A stretch of 7,279 nucleotides of DNA from an uncultured Chloroflexota bacterium (GCA_902795255.1 CADBKS010000154.1:1-7279); one strand, 5' to 3'; counted from the first letter of the stretch, positions 1 through 6,615 are shown. Notes: generated by a model from the letters alone, not told the origin. Numbers and translations are program-made.

Positions 1-671
1 TGAAGATTTGTATTTTTTCGGATATTCACGGAAATCTGCCCTTTTTTGAGGCGTTCCTTCGCGAGGCAGAAAAAGACAGCCCCGACCGCATGGTTTTTCT
101 CGGTGACAGCGTCTCTTATTATCCGGATGGCTGCGCGGTCATCCGGCGTCTGAGGGAGATCGGCGCCTTCTGTATAGAAGGCAATCATGACAGCATGCTT
201 CGGAATGAGTTCCCGATCCCGGAACGTCACGAGCCGGTCTATCAGCTGCGCCGAACAATGGCGGAGATCACGCAGGATGAGCTCGATTTCGTAAAGCGCT
301 GGCCGGAGATCGCTGATGAGGTGATCGACGGCAGACGGATCACATTCGTTCACGGTTCACCGCTCAATCATCTGAAGGGGTATACGTACGCTGACAGTGA
401 GCTTGCACTTTATGATGATCCCGGTACCGATGTTGTCTTTATGGGACATACGCACAGGCCATGGATCCGGCAGAATGAACATACGCTGATGGTGAATGTC
501 GGTTCGGTTGGCCTGCCGAGGGATGAGGAAAACGGTTGCCGTCCTGCCTGGGCGCTGTATGATACACTGACAGGAACAGCCGTGATCAAACGGGTCGATG
601 CAGATCCGGCTCCGCTCCTGGCACGAAGCGGGGAGATCCATGAAAGTGTACTTGCCGCGCTCAGCCGGTGA
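1..671 (+). CDS. YfcE/MJ0936-like metallophosphoesterase (start codon cut by one base)
   Basis: Predicted calcineurin-like phosphoesterase of the small YfcE/MJ0936 group: a cytosolic, two-metal hydrolase of phosphodiesters or phosphomonoesters whose physiological substrate cannot be read from sequence. The frame runs back to the first bases ('tg' of a presumed NTG start whose first base lies outside), giving about 223 residues, a typical length. All metal-site motifs are present: D8-x-H10 in SDIHGN, G35-D36 in FLGD, G-N62-H63-D64, H118 in FVHGSP, and H150/H152 in MGHTH, followed by the usual VNVGSVGLPR strand near the C-terminus. No signal peptide or membrane segment is seen. It ends in TGA and converges on the flippase gene with a 24-bp gap, and I see no clear terminator between them. 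Family assignment is firm; the substrate is unknown. Confidence 0.9.
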   Translation, partial: KICIFSDIHGNLPFFEAFLREAEKDSPDRMVFLGDSVSYYPDGCAVIRRLREIGAFCIEGNHDSMLRNEFPIPERHEPVYQLRRTMAEITQDELDFVKRWPEIADEVIDGRRITFVHGSPLNHLKGYTYADSELALYDDPGTDVVFMGHTHRPWIRQNEHTLMVNVGSVGLPRDEENGCRPAWALYDTLTGTAVIKRVDADPAPLLARSGEIHESVLAALSR

Positions 672-695
672 GCTATGCAGACGGATCGAATGCGT

Positions 696-2204
696 TTATT
701 TGGCGGACGCTTTCAGCTTTTTCAGTTTCCCGAGACCTGATGCGGAAATGGATCGAAGCTCTGCTCTTGCTGTTTCCCCGAGCAAAAGGTAACATGCTGC
801 AATAACCGCTGCTGCGATAGCTAGACGAAGCAGGAAACTGATCCCCCAGTTCATATCACTCAGAATGACTTTGGTCTGTCCGAAGGCTGCTGCTCCGTAA
901 AGAATGATCATAAGGATAAAGTATCTGTGGTCCCAGCGGATTGGGAAAAGCCTGTCCGAGACGATCCATCGCCCGCACATTGCTGTGACGTATCCCAGAA
1001 GTTCTGAAATTACGGCTCCGTACAGGCCGAGTTTCGGCGTCAGGATCGCGTTGGAACCGAGATTTACCAGTACGGCCAGCCCGAGCATAACGGAGACCCA
1101 CCAGGTTTTACCGGTCTTTGCGGTTCCCGGATCGATCACGTACACTCCCATTGTGAAGATCCAGCGAAGCTGCATGATCCCCAGAAGGCCGATCCCTGCG
1201 AGATATTCGGGGGGCGCAAGGAACAGGAAGATTTCCCGGGCCACGGTCATGACGAGTGTGCAGATGCTGAGCGTTCCGAAAGTGTAGAGCGAGAGCATTG
1301 AAGGCAGCGTACGCTGGATCTTGTCCTCTTTGTTAAGAAGCGAATACATGGTAGGCTCCCATGCATTGCAGAATGCCTGAGTGGCGAGGGTGATAATGAT
1401 CGTGGCTTTATTGGCCAGACCATAATACGCGACCTGGACCGGACTTGTGGATGCGTTCAGAAACATCCGGTTGTTCGCGGAAAGCGACCATCCGAAGAGG
1501 GTCCCGGGAACCAGCGGAAAACTGTAGCGTGCGAGTTTTCTGAACCATTTCATGGAAAACTGTGGCGCCAGAAGTCCGCGGGAGATGTAAAGTGCGAGCA
1601 CGATCCCGATCGTATTCGAAATGATTTGCGAATAGTAGTAACCGACGCTCCCGACTTTCAGCACAGCGACGAAAAGGATGATGCATCCCATGTAGATCAG
1701 GGATACCGTCAGCGCGATCATCATGTAGGGCAGTGCTTTATTCTGAAGGCGCAGAAGGTTGAGCGCGTAGACGTAAACGGCGACCGGTACCAGTGCAGTA
1801 AATGCCAGACGGATCAGGCCGGTATGCTCCGTATCTCCGAACTGACTTATGGAAAACTGTTCCCCGAACAGCATTGCGCTCAGTATGACCAGGATCCCGC
1901 AGAGTCCGACAAAGAGGAATGTCGTTGAGACCATCTTTTTCCGGTCTTCGGAATCTTCCGCCTGGAAGAAGAAACGGTACAGACCGGTCATCATATTCAG
2001 CCCGATCAACAGGTTGAAGTAGCCGGTCAGTGCGGTGATGACTTCGATGGATCCGTACTCAAGCGAAGTCAGGTTGCGCGTCATCAGCGGCAGGGTGATG
2101 AGCCCCGCTGCCTGTGAAAGCACACCGCCTACGCCATAGATGATCACATTCCGTGCGATCGAGGATTCCTGTTTGGATTCTGTATCCTTTTCCATAGGGT
2201 CCAT
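696..2204 (-). CDS. Polysaccharide/oligosaccharide flippase-type membrane protein (MOP superfamily, Wzx-like)
   Basis: A 502-residue, very hydrophobic protein with about 12-14 membrane spans (first near residues 18-40, then 55-75 and 92-112, onward to the C-terminus) and a short basic cytosolic tail rich in Lys. The opening pattern (NVIIYGVGGVLSQAAGLI, then LPLMTRN, then LEYGSIEV) is that of the polysaccharide biosynthesis/export proteins, which flip lipid-linked sugars across the membrane. Around residues 226-250 the family block YSFPLVPGTLFGW is followed by ANNRMFL, with Asn where many relatives carry Asp. No glycosyltransferases or other polysaccharide genes lie alongside, so the cargo is unknown; a lone copy could serve wall or capsule sugars, or another lipid-linked substrate. 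The annotated start (2204) has no ribosome binding site, and a promoter-like TACAAT covers it. Codon 4 (ATG at 2195-2193) is the better candidate start. Confidence 0.87.
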   Translation of the reverse strand: MDPMEKDTESKQESSIARNVIIYGVGGVLSQAAGLITLPLMTRNLTSLEYGSIEVITALTGYFNLLIGLNMMTGLYRFFFQAEDSEDRKKMVSTTFLFVGLCGILVILSAMLFGEQFSISQFGDTEHTGLIRLAFTALVPVAVYVYALNLLRLQNKALPYMMIALTVSLIYMGCIILFVAVLKVGSVGYYYSQIISNTIGIVLALYISRGLLAPQFSMKWFRKLARYSFPLVPGTLFGWSLSANNRMFLNASTSPVQVAYYGLANKATIIITLATQAFCNAWEPTMYSLLNKEDKIQRTLPSMLSLYTFGTLSICTLVMTVAREIFLFLAPPEYLAGIGLLGIMQLRWIFTMGVYVIDPGTAKTGKTWWVSVMLGLAVLVNLGSNAILTPKLGLYGAVISELLGYVTAMCGRWIVSDRLFPIRWDHRYFILMIILYGAAAFGQTKVILSDMNWGISFLLRLAIAAAVIAACYLLLGETARAELRSISASGLGKLKKLKASAK

Positions 2205-2213
2205 TGTATCACA
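2193..2213 (-). promoter_or_regulatory. Extended -10 promoter overlapping the flippase start; possible leaderless mRNA
   Basis: Reading the minus strand, TGTGA-TACAAT (2213 to 2203) is a good Gram-positive extended -10 (TRTGn plus hexamer). Its last two bases form the start of the longest-ORF ATG. Seven bases further on lies a second in-frame ATG (2195-2193), just where transcription would begin. There is no -35-like hexamer at the right distance and no Shine-Dalgarno upstream of either ATG. The nearby tRNA promoter has the same TGTGn-TACAAT core. The motif is visible; its use and leaderless translation are inference. Confidence 0.45.
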
Positions 2214-2299
2214 AGGGGCTCTATGGAACGGGAAGTCAGGAGAGAACCGTGGATCCTGCAGAACGGTTTATTCATGTTTTTATACGGCATCGGGCGTTT

Positions 2300-2310
2300 T
2301 GTGTTACAAT
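2300..2310 (+). promoter_or_regulatory. Extended -10 promoter of tRNA-Gln
   Basis: TGTGT-TACAAT sits 12 bp before the mature tRNA 5' end, predicting a start near 2317 and a leader of about six bases for RNase P to remove. The -35 region is poor, and the extended TRTG element may compensate. The segment between this and the flippase start (2205-2299) holds nothing else that I recognise. Confidence 0.6.
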
Positions 2311-2322
2311 GAAATTTGTCGA

Positions 2323-2393
2323 TGGGATATAGTTCAACGGCAGAGCATCGGACTTTGAATCCGCTTATCCTGGTTCGAATCCAGGTATCCCAG
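2323..2393 (+). tRNA. tRNA-Gln (anticodon UUG)
   Basis: A full cloverleaf can be drawn. Acceptor arms are TGGGATA/TATCCCA (2323-2329 with 2386-2392). The D arm is GTTC...GAGC. The anticodon stem is 2348-2352 with 2360-2364, loop CTTTGAA and anticodon TTG at 2355-2357. The T arm is CCTGG-TTCGAAT-CCAGG. The discriminator base is G2393. CCA is not encoded, so it must be added after transcription. The pair 27-43 is a T-C mismatch; the other anticodon-stem pairs are canonical. The U1-A72 end pair fits glutamine tRNAs. Confidence 0.96.
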
Positions 2394-2397
2394 CTGG

Positions 2398-2430
2398 AGC
2401 CCCGCAGCCTGAATAACGGGGCTTTTATTT
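2398..2430 (+). terminator. Intrinsic terminator of tRNA-Gln
   Basis: A 7-bp stem AGCCCCG/CGGGGCT (2398-2404 with 2417-2423) with a 12-base loop runs into TTTATTT. It begins only five bases after the tRNA end, so the tRNA is a monocistronic unit. Confidence 0.85.
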
Positions 2431-2512
2431 CCCAATCCTCTTCATTTCGCCGGTTCGTGTAAGCCGGAATCGTTAATCGCTTGATGATTTAAGTGCCAAA
2501 ATTGTGATAATA

Positions 2513-2542
2513 ATTGCAATTTTAATTCGAATAAGCTAAAAT
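2513..2542 (+). promoter_or_regulatory. Sigma-A type promoter of the MBL hydrolase gene, with palindrome on the -35
   Basis: TTGCAA (2515-2520), 16 bp, then TAAAAT (2537-2542) lies 17 bp before the start codon in an AT-rich stretch. A perfect 10-bp palindrome AATTGCAATT (2513-2522) covers the -35. It sits in a looser dyad AAATTG (2500-2505)/CAATTT (2518-2523), which suggests a repressor site. The remaining 2431-2499 shows no gene. Confidence 0.6.
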
Positions 2543-2559
2543 CATATCAGGAGAATAGG

Positions 2560-3456
2560 ATGTTACTTCAGATTTCTGATCATGTATGGTATATGCCGCG
2601 CGAGGAAGAGCACTACCGCCCTGCCCTGGGTTATGTTTGCTGCGGCAATTCCAGTATGGTGATCGATACCGGAAATTCTCCGGAGCATATTTCGGATATG
2701 TATGGGTACATCCGTTCTCAGGGAATGCCGGATCCGCAGTTTTCCATGGTCACAAACTGGCATTGGGATCACGTGTTCGGCATGTCAAGTTCACCGGCGA
2801 AATCCCTTGCCAATAACCTGACCAATGAACGCCTGCTGAATATGCAGCACTGGGACTGGTCTGACAGTGCATTGAATTCCCGGGTCGCAGCAGGGCTGGA
2901 GATCCCGGCTTTTGCGGAAAGCATCCGCAAGGAAGTCCCGATGCGGCATTCCTTCAAGGTCACAACAACGGACATTTCTTTCAACTCGCGGATCAATATC
3001 CGTCTTGAGGATATCCTGATCGAGCTCCATCATGTCGGCGGTCCTCACAGTGAAGATTCAACGATCGCCTACATTCCCGCGGACCGTGTCCTGTTCCTCG
3101 GTGACTGTTACCGCGAGGATATCTATACCGGAGGCGGCAGCATCCGTCTGGGCGAACTGAAGCAGCTGATGAAACGCCTGGAAGGCTTTGATGCCGAATG
3201 GTTCGTTCCTTCCCACGAAGAGCCGATCCGCAAGGAAGAGTTCCTCAATAAAATGCAGTACATCGCGGAGATCGGCGAGATCCTCGGCGATACAGATGAA
3301 CTGAGCGAAGGCAAGGCGCTTCTGACCAAAGCCAGAGGCCGTGAACTTACCAGTGAAGAAGTTTATTACACGGAAAGATTTGTTACCGGAAACCGGTATT
3401 CTTTTGTTTACACAAGGTATACTCCCCCGGCGGATGATCACGTTCAGGCAGAATGA
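2560..3456 (+). CDS. MBL-fold metallo-hydrolase with Asn-x-His-x-Asp-His metal motif
   Basis: A 298-residue soluble metallo-beta-lactamase-fold hydrolase. Visible fold landmarks are the N-terminal strand with VIDTG (34-38), the metal motif TNWHWDH (65-71), H163 in GGPHSEDST, the bridging D182 in FLGDC, and H219 in VPSHEEP. Zn ligands normally read H-x-H-x-D-H; here the first His is N66 while H68, D70 and H71 remain. An Asn at this place is known in subclass B2 beta-lactamases such as CphA, which work with one zinc ion, but overall this protein does not look like a dedicated beta-lactamase and the substrate is unknown. Start choice is secure: AGGAG at 2549-2553, six bases before ATG. It appears monocistronic, with its own promoter before it and a 143-bp gap after it. 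No signal peptide is seen. Confidence 0.88.
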   Translation: MLLQISDHVWYMPREEEHYRPALGYVCCGNSSMVIDTGNSPEHISDMYGYIRSQGMPDPQFSMVTNWHWDHVFGMSSSPAKSLANNLTNERLLNMQHWDWSDSALNSRVAAGLEIPAFAESIRKEVPMRHSFKVTTTDISFNSRINIRLEDILIELHHVGGPHSEDSTIAYIPADRVLFLGDCYREDIYTGGGSIRLGELKQLMKRLEGFDAEWFVPSHEEPIRKEEFLNKMQYIAEIGEILGDTDELSEGKALLTKARGRELTSEEVYYTERFVTGNRYSFVYTRYTPPADDHVQAE

Positions 3457-3479
3457 TCAGCCCGAAACGCCGGCAGGAT

Positions 3480-3571
3480 CCCTGTAATTCCCTGTAAATT
3501 CAAACGGTATTCTTACAAAAAGTCAGTACAATGTAATAGACAGTTGAAGAACTGTTTATAATATCGATATT
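3480..3571 (+). promoter_or_regulatory. Control region of the J-protein/RNase J operon
   Basis: A TATAAT -10 (3557-3562) lies 37 bp before the J-protein ATG with only a weak -35. Two perfect dyads flank it: ACAGTT-GAAG-AACTGT (3540-3555) and the palindrome AATATCGATATT (3560-3571). Upstream, CCCTGTAATT is tandemly repeated at a 10-bp period (3480-3500). TGTAA half-sites at 3483, 3493 and 3533 and an inverted TTACA at 3513 surround TACA-A-TGTA (3527-3535). No CIRCE element (the HrcA heat-shock operator) is present. The motifs are seen; the regulator is unknown. Confidence 0.45.
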
Positions 3572-3599
3572 GTGCTCTGGTGCATGAAAGAAGGCAGTT

Positions 3600-4568
3600 A
3601 TGGAATATCAGGACTATTACCAGACATTAGGCGTGTCAAAAACCGCGACAGAAGACGAGATCAAGAAAGCTTACCGGAAACTTGCAAAGGAATACCATCC
3701 GGATCACAATCGGGGAAATAAAGACGCGGAAGAGAAATTTAAAGCCATCAATGAGGCTTATGAAGTATTAAAGGACAAAGAGAAGCGTGCCCGCTATGAC
3801 CAGCTGGGCTCATCCTACAAGCAGTGGGAACAGAACGGCGGGAGCAGCGCGAACTACAACTGGAGCGAATGGTTCTCCGGCAATCCGTACGGCGGCGGCC
3901 AGACGACGTATACAACGGGAGATTTCGGCGGATTCTCCGACTTTTTCTCCCAGATCTTTGGCGGAATGGGCAATATGGGCGGCCGCAGCGGAACACGCCG
4001 TACTTACGGAAGGAATGCGGCCAGCCGAACGGTGGAGTTTGACACCGGATTCAACCCGACCCGCACGAAACCGCAGCCGCAGGAGATCACCGCAGCGATC
4101 ACGCTGGACGAGGCTTTCCACGGATGCAAACGCCAGATCAGCTACGGAGATCAGAAGATCGAGGCGAATATTCCCGCGGGTGTGAAAGACGGGACGAAGA
4201 TCCGTCTTGCGGGGGCATTCAACTCCAACGGTGTGAAGACCGACCTGATCCTGAACGTGAGCGTACCGAACAAGGAAGGCGCGTTCGAACGGATCGACGA
4301 CAATCTCTATGTGGATGTCCCGGTCGATCTGTACACTGCGGTGCTGGGCGGTGAGGCGGTCGTGCATTCAAAAGATGGCGACTACGCGCTGAAGATCCCT
4401 GCCGGGACGCAGCCGGATCAGCTGATGCGGCTGAGCGGCAAGGGTATGCCGAAGCTCAACCAGAACGGGGCCCGCGGTGACCTGTTCGCCCGGATACGCG
4501 TCTCTCTTCCCCGCAATCTGAACGCCCGGCAGGCCGAGCTGTTCAAGAAATTGAGAGATAATGAGTAA
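3600..4568 (+). CDS. DnaJ/CbpA-type J-domain co-chaperone (no zinc finger)
   Basis: A 322-residue Hsp40 that would stimulate the ATPase of a DnaK-type Hsp70 and deliver clients. The J domain (about 4-70) carries the essential H33-P34-D35 loop after the basic helix EIKKAYRKLAKEY, and ends in RARYDQLG. A Gly/Phe/aromatic-rich linker (about 71-135) follows. Two beta-sandwich client-binding domains start near residue 158 (ITAAITLDEAFHG, then IPAGVKDGTKIRLAG, then LSGKGMP and GDLFARI). The four CxxCxGxG zinc repeats of classical DnaJ are absent; I see a single Cys, in FHGCKRQ. This makes it a class B (CbpA-like) protein rather than the dnaJ of a dnaK operon. An AGAAGG ribosome site stands five bases before ATG. 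Its last eight bases overlap the start of the RNase J gene. Confidence 0.93.
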   Translation: MEYQDYYQTLGVSKTATEDEIKKAYRKLAKEYHPDHNRGNKDAEEKFKAINEAYEVLKDKEKRARYDQLGSSYKQWEQNGGSSANYNWSEWFSGNPYGGGQTTYTTGDFGGFSDFFSQIFGGMGNMGGRSGTRRTYGRNAASRTVEFDTGFNPTRTKPQPQEITAAITLDEAFHGCKRQISYGDQKIEANIPAGVKDGTKIRLAGAFNSNGVKTDLILNVSVPNKEGAFERIDDNLYVDVPVDLYTAVLGGEAVVHSKDGDYALKIPAGTQPDQLMRLSGKGMPKLNQNGARGDLFARIRVSLPRNLNARQAELFKKLRDNE

Positions 4569-6231
4569 GAAAGCAAACGAAAATAAGATCAACATCATAC
4601 CTTTGGGCGGCCTGGGTGAATTCGGCCGCAACATGACAGTTTTTGAATATCAGGATCAGTATCTGATCGTGGATTGCGGGATCCTTTTCCCGGACAACAA
4701 TATGATCGGGGTCGACTACATCATCCCGGACATGCAGTTCCTGAACGGGAAAAGCAACCGCGTCGCCGGTGTGATCCTGACGCACGGACATGAAGACCAT
4801 ATCGGCGGAGTGCCCTACTTATTTGACATCCTGGAGAATGTCCCGATCTATACAACGCCGCTGACAGCCGCGATGACGGAGGTGAAGCTGGCGAAGGGCG
4901 GGCGTCTTTCCCGTACGAGCATGATCGTGAAACAGGCCGGCGACTGCTTTGAAGTCGGCCCGTTCAAAGTCGAGCTCTTCCACATGACCCACTCCATTCC
5001 GGACAGTGTCGGCGTGGCGATCGAGACGCCGGCCGGGCTGATCGTGATGAGCGGCGACTATAAATTCGACCAGACCCCGATCGACCACTGGCCGAGCGAT
5101 TTCGCGAAGCTGGCGGAACTGGGCAAGCGGGGCGTACTGGCGCTGCTGAGCGATTCCTCCAATGCGGAACGCCCCGGCAATACGCCCTCGGAAATGGAGA
5201 TCAACCGCAACTTCGAGGAGGTGTTCTCCACCGCGAAGGGCCGGATCATCATCTCCAGCTTTGCCTCGCTGATCTCACGTCTGCAGCAGGTTTCGACCAT
5301 CGCGCGGCACCACAAGCGGAAGATCTGCATTGTGGGGACGAGCATGGTGGACAACGTGAACCTCGCCCGCAAGCTGGGCTATATCGACCTGCCGGAAGAA
5401 AGCGTGGTACCGCTGGATCAGGCGCTGAGCCTTCCGGACAAAGAGGTGCTGATCCTCTGCACCGGCTCACAGGGCGAAGCAACGTCCATTCTCGGCCGCC
5501 TTTCGCAAGGACGCTACAACGCCTTCAGCATCAAGAAGGGGGATACGATCGTCCTTTCCTCCTCCCCGATTCCGGGCAACGAGGAGAATATCTCCGCGGT
5601 CATCAACCGTCTGTACCGGATGGGGGCCAATGTGATCATCAACTCGGTGCTCTCGGTCCACGTATCCGGGCACGCCTGCCAGGAAGAGATGAAGCTGCTG
5701 ATGAACCTGGTCCGCCCGAAATACCTGATCCCGGTCCATGGGGAGCTGCGTCACCTGATGGCGCAGGCGAAGGTCGCCCGGACCGTCGGGATCCCGGATC
5801 CCAACATCATCGTGGTGGAGGACGGGCAGACACTTTCCTTCACGAACGGCAAGCTGAAGCTTGGGGAAAAGGTCCCGGCCTCGTTCGTCTATGTGGACGG
5901 CAAGGGCGTCGGCGATGTGACGGCGGACGTCATGCGTCAGCGTGAGAACATCTCCGAGAGCGGGATCGTGATCGTGACGCTGCTGCTGGACAAAAAGTCC
6001 GGCGGGCTGATCAAGGAGCCGCAGTTTGTCTTCTCGGGCGTGACCAACGAGGAAGATCTGGTCGAGGCGGAGGAGCAGATCAAGCGGCAGGTGATCGAGC
6101 ACTGCGCGAAGGTCCAGCACACGCGGACCGAAGAGCAGCTCCAGAAGGAAACGATGCAGATCGTCCGCCGGGCCTTCCTGGCCACGATCGACCGGGCTCC
6201 CTGGACCTTCGTGAACGTATACAGCATCTGA
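4561..6231 (+). CDS. rnj: Ribonuclease J
   Basis: A 556-residue RNase J, a cytoplasmic 5'-to-3' exo- and endoribonuclease for mRNA decay and rRNA maturation in Bacillota. The length matches Bacillus J1 (about 555). The MBL domain begins IIPLGGLGEFGRNM. Its metal ligands are H75-x-H77-x-D79-H80, H144 in MTHSIPDS, D166 in SGDYKFD and H393 in IPVHGE. The beta-CASP domain is inserted between (LSDSSNAERPG near 197-207, ISSFAS, STGSQGE-like LCTGSQGE) and closes with H367-x-SG-H371. The C-terminal dimerisation region follows. All catalytic residues are present. ATG lies inside the end of the J-protein gene (ATGAGTAA, 8-nt overlap) with only a weak GAGAG before it, so translation is probably coupled. 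Whether it is J1-like or the only J enzyme cannot be told here. Confidence 0.96.
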   Translation: MSKKANENKINIIPLGGLGEFGRNMTVFEYQDQYLIVDCGILFPDNNMIGVDYIIPDMQFLNGKSNRVAGVILTHGHEDHIGGVPYLFDILENVPIYTTPLTAAMTEVKLAKGGRLSRTSMIVKQAGDCFEVGPFKVELFHMTHSIPDSVGVAIETPAGLIVMSGDYKFDQTPIDHWPSDFAKLAELGKRGVLALLSDSSNAERPGNTPSEMEINRNFEEVFSTAKGRIIISSFASLISRLQQVSTIARHHKRKICIVGTSMVDNVNLARKLGYIDLPEESVVPLDQALSLPDKEVLILCTGSQGEATSILGRLSQGRYNAFSIKKGDTIVLSSSPIPGNEENISAVINRLYRMGANVIINSVLSVHVSGHACQEEMKLLMNLVRPKYLIPVHGELRHLMAQAKVARTVGIPDPNIIVVEDGQTLSFTNGKLKLGEKVPASFVYVDGKGVGDVTADVMRQRENISESGIVIVTLLLDKKSGGLIKEPQFVFSGVTNEEDLVEAEEQIKRQVIEHCAKVQHTRTEEQLQKETMQIVRRAFLATIDRAPWTFVNVYSI

Positions 6232-6262
6232 GCGCGGATCCTTTCCGCGGCTAAACAGAAAG

Positions 6263-6288
6263 AAACCCGGGCAAATGCCCGGGTTTTT
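6263..6288 (+). terminator. Strong terminator after RNase J, probably bidirectional
   Basis: A perfect 10-bp stem AAACCCGGGC/GCCCGGGTTT (6263-6272 with 6277-6286), AAAT loop, then a T run to 6288, 31 bp after the RNase J stop. On the minus strand the same stem is followed by TTTCTTTCTG, so it can also stop the convergent minus-strand gene that ends at 6321. Confidence 0.93.
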
Positions 6289-6320
6289 GTATTCGTAACA
6301 GATCGCTGTGCTGGAGTTGG

Positions 6321-6467
6321 TTATTTGGCGGGGGCCTCGAAATAGAATTCGCAGAAGCCTTCGCTGCCGGAATCCATGTAGAACTCCATCCAGTACGGAT
6401 CGCCGTTGGACTTGCTCTCGTCCAGGTCGATGCTGAAGACGACTTCGGCAACGTCACCGCCGGTGCG
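6321..6467 (-). pseudogene. C-terminal remnant of an unrecognised host gene, cut at the element junction
   Basis: Reading leftward, a clean frame ends in TAA (6323-6321) and gives about 48 acidic/aromatic residues: TGGDVAEVVFSIDLDES, then DPYWMEFYMDSGSEG, then FCEFYFEAPAK at the C-terminus. Codon choice (GAC, GGC, ATC, GAG) resembles the neighbouring genes, and the gene shares the RNase J terminator from the other side, so it looks like a genuine gene end. Upstream it runs into a stop (TGA at 6476-6474) just where repressor-like sequence begins on the other strand, and no credible full-length start is present. The rest of the gene is either on the far side of the mobile element or lost. I do not recognise the family. 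The cut edge could lie anywhere around 6455-6470. Confidence 0.6.
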
Positions 6468-6614
6468 CCGTCTTCAGATCTCTCTGAAGACGAAAAAAAG
6501 GTCCTGAGTTTATTCAAAAGAATGCCGGAAGCGCGGCAGCGTACCGTTTTGGATCTGCTCGAAGGCTTATCGGACGACAGCGCCGAACGTGGCGGCGAAA
6601 AGCGCCGAGCGTAG
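6465..6614 (+). pseudogene. C-terminal fragment of an XRE-type (phage-repressor-like) regulator
   Basis: The + frame reads SSDLSEDEKKVLSLFKRMPE, then ARQRTVLDLLEGLSDD and a basic tail GGEKRRA ending in TAG at 6612-6614. The 'LSEDEKK-LL-LF-MPE-RQ-V-LLE' pattern is the C-terminal helical segment common in XRE/Cro-CI family repressors. The helix-turn-helix N-terminus is missing. The frame stays open upstream through the host remnant to a TAA at 6252-6254 but has no ATG, GTG or TTG before codon M at about 6516, so it should not be translated. It lies upstream of int on the same strand, the usual lysogeny-module order, followed by a hairpin terminator. It could be half of a repressor split by integration, or an old deletion scar. 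Confidence 0.6.
6469..6492. repeat. Perfect 10-bp inverted repeat at the junction
   Basis: CGTCTTCAGA (6469-6478), loop TCTC, TCTGAAGACG (6483-6492). The right arm's CTGAAGACGA also occurs as a direct copy in the host remnant at 6433-6442, and GTCTTCAGATC (6470-6480) recurs inside the integrase gene at 6865-6875. It is not a terminator for + transcripts, because A's and not T's follow it. Confidence 0.7.
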
Positions 6615-6615
6615 G

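Noticed and set aside
2140..2358. 72-residue plus-strand frame across the tRNA-Gln region
   Set aside because: It runs through the tRNA promoter into the tRNA gene and ends within it; no ribosome site or protein features.
2323..2393. tRNA-Gln as the attachment site of the mobile element
   Set aside because: The tRNA is intact with its own terminator directly behind it, and the element begins 4 kb away with no tRNA-like repeat at its edge.
3480..3500. Start of a CRISPR array or iterons
   Set aside because: Only two 10-bp units in tandem with no spacers, and no cas or rep gene nearby.
3810..4367. 185-residue minus-strand frame inside the J-protein gene
   Set aside because: Shadow frame; the plus strand has an unmistakable J-domain protein across the whole span.
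5467..6120. 217-residue open frame on the minus strand inside RNase J
   Set aside because: Antisense shadow of a fully conserved, intact RNase J gene; Asp/His/Leu/Arg-rich, no family features, no ribosome site.
6251..6517. 88-residue minus-strand frame covering the terminator and the junction
   Set aside because: It reads through the RNase J terminator and both remnants; the residues are low-complexity Ser/Pro-rich. The adjacent frame ending at 6321 has the gene-like composition.
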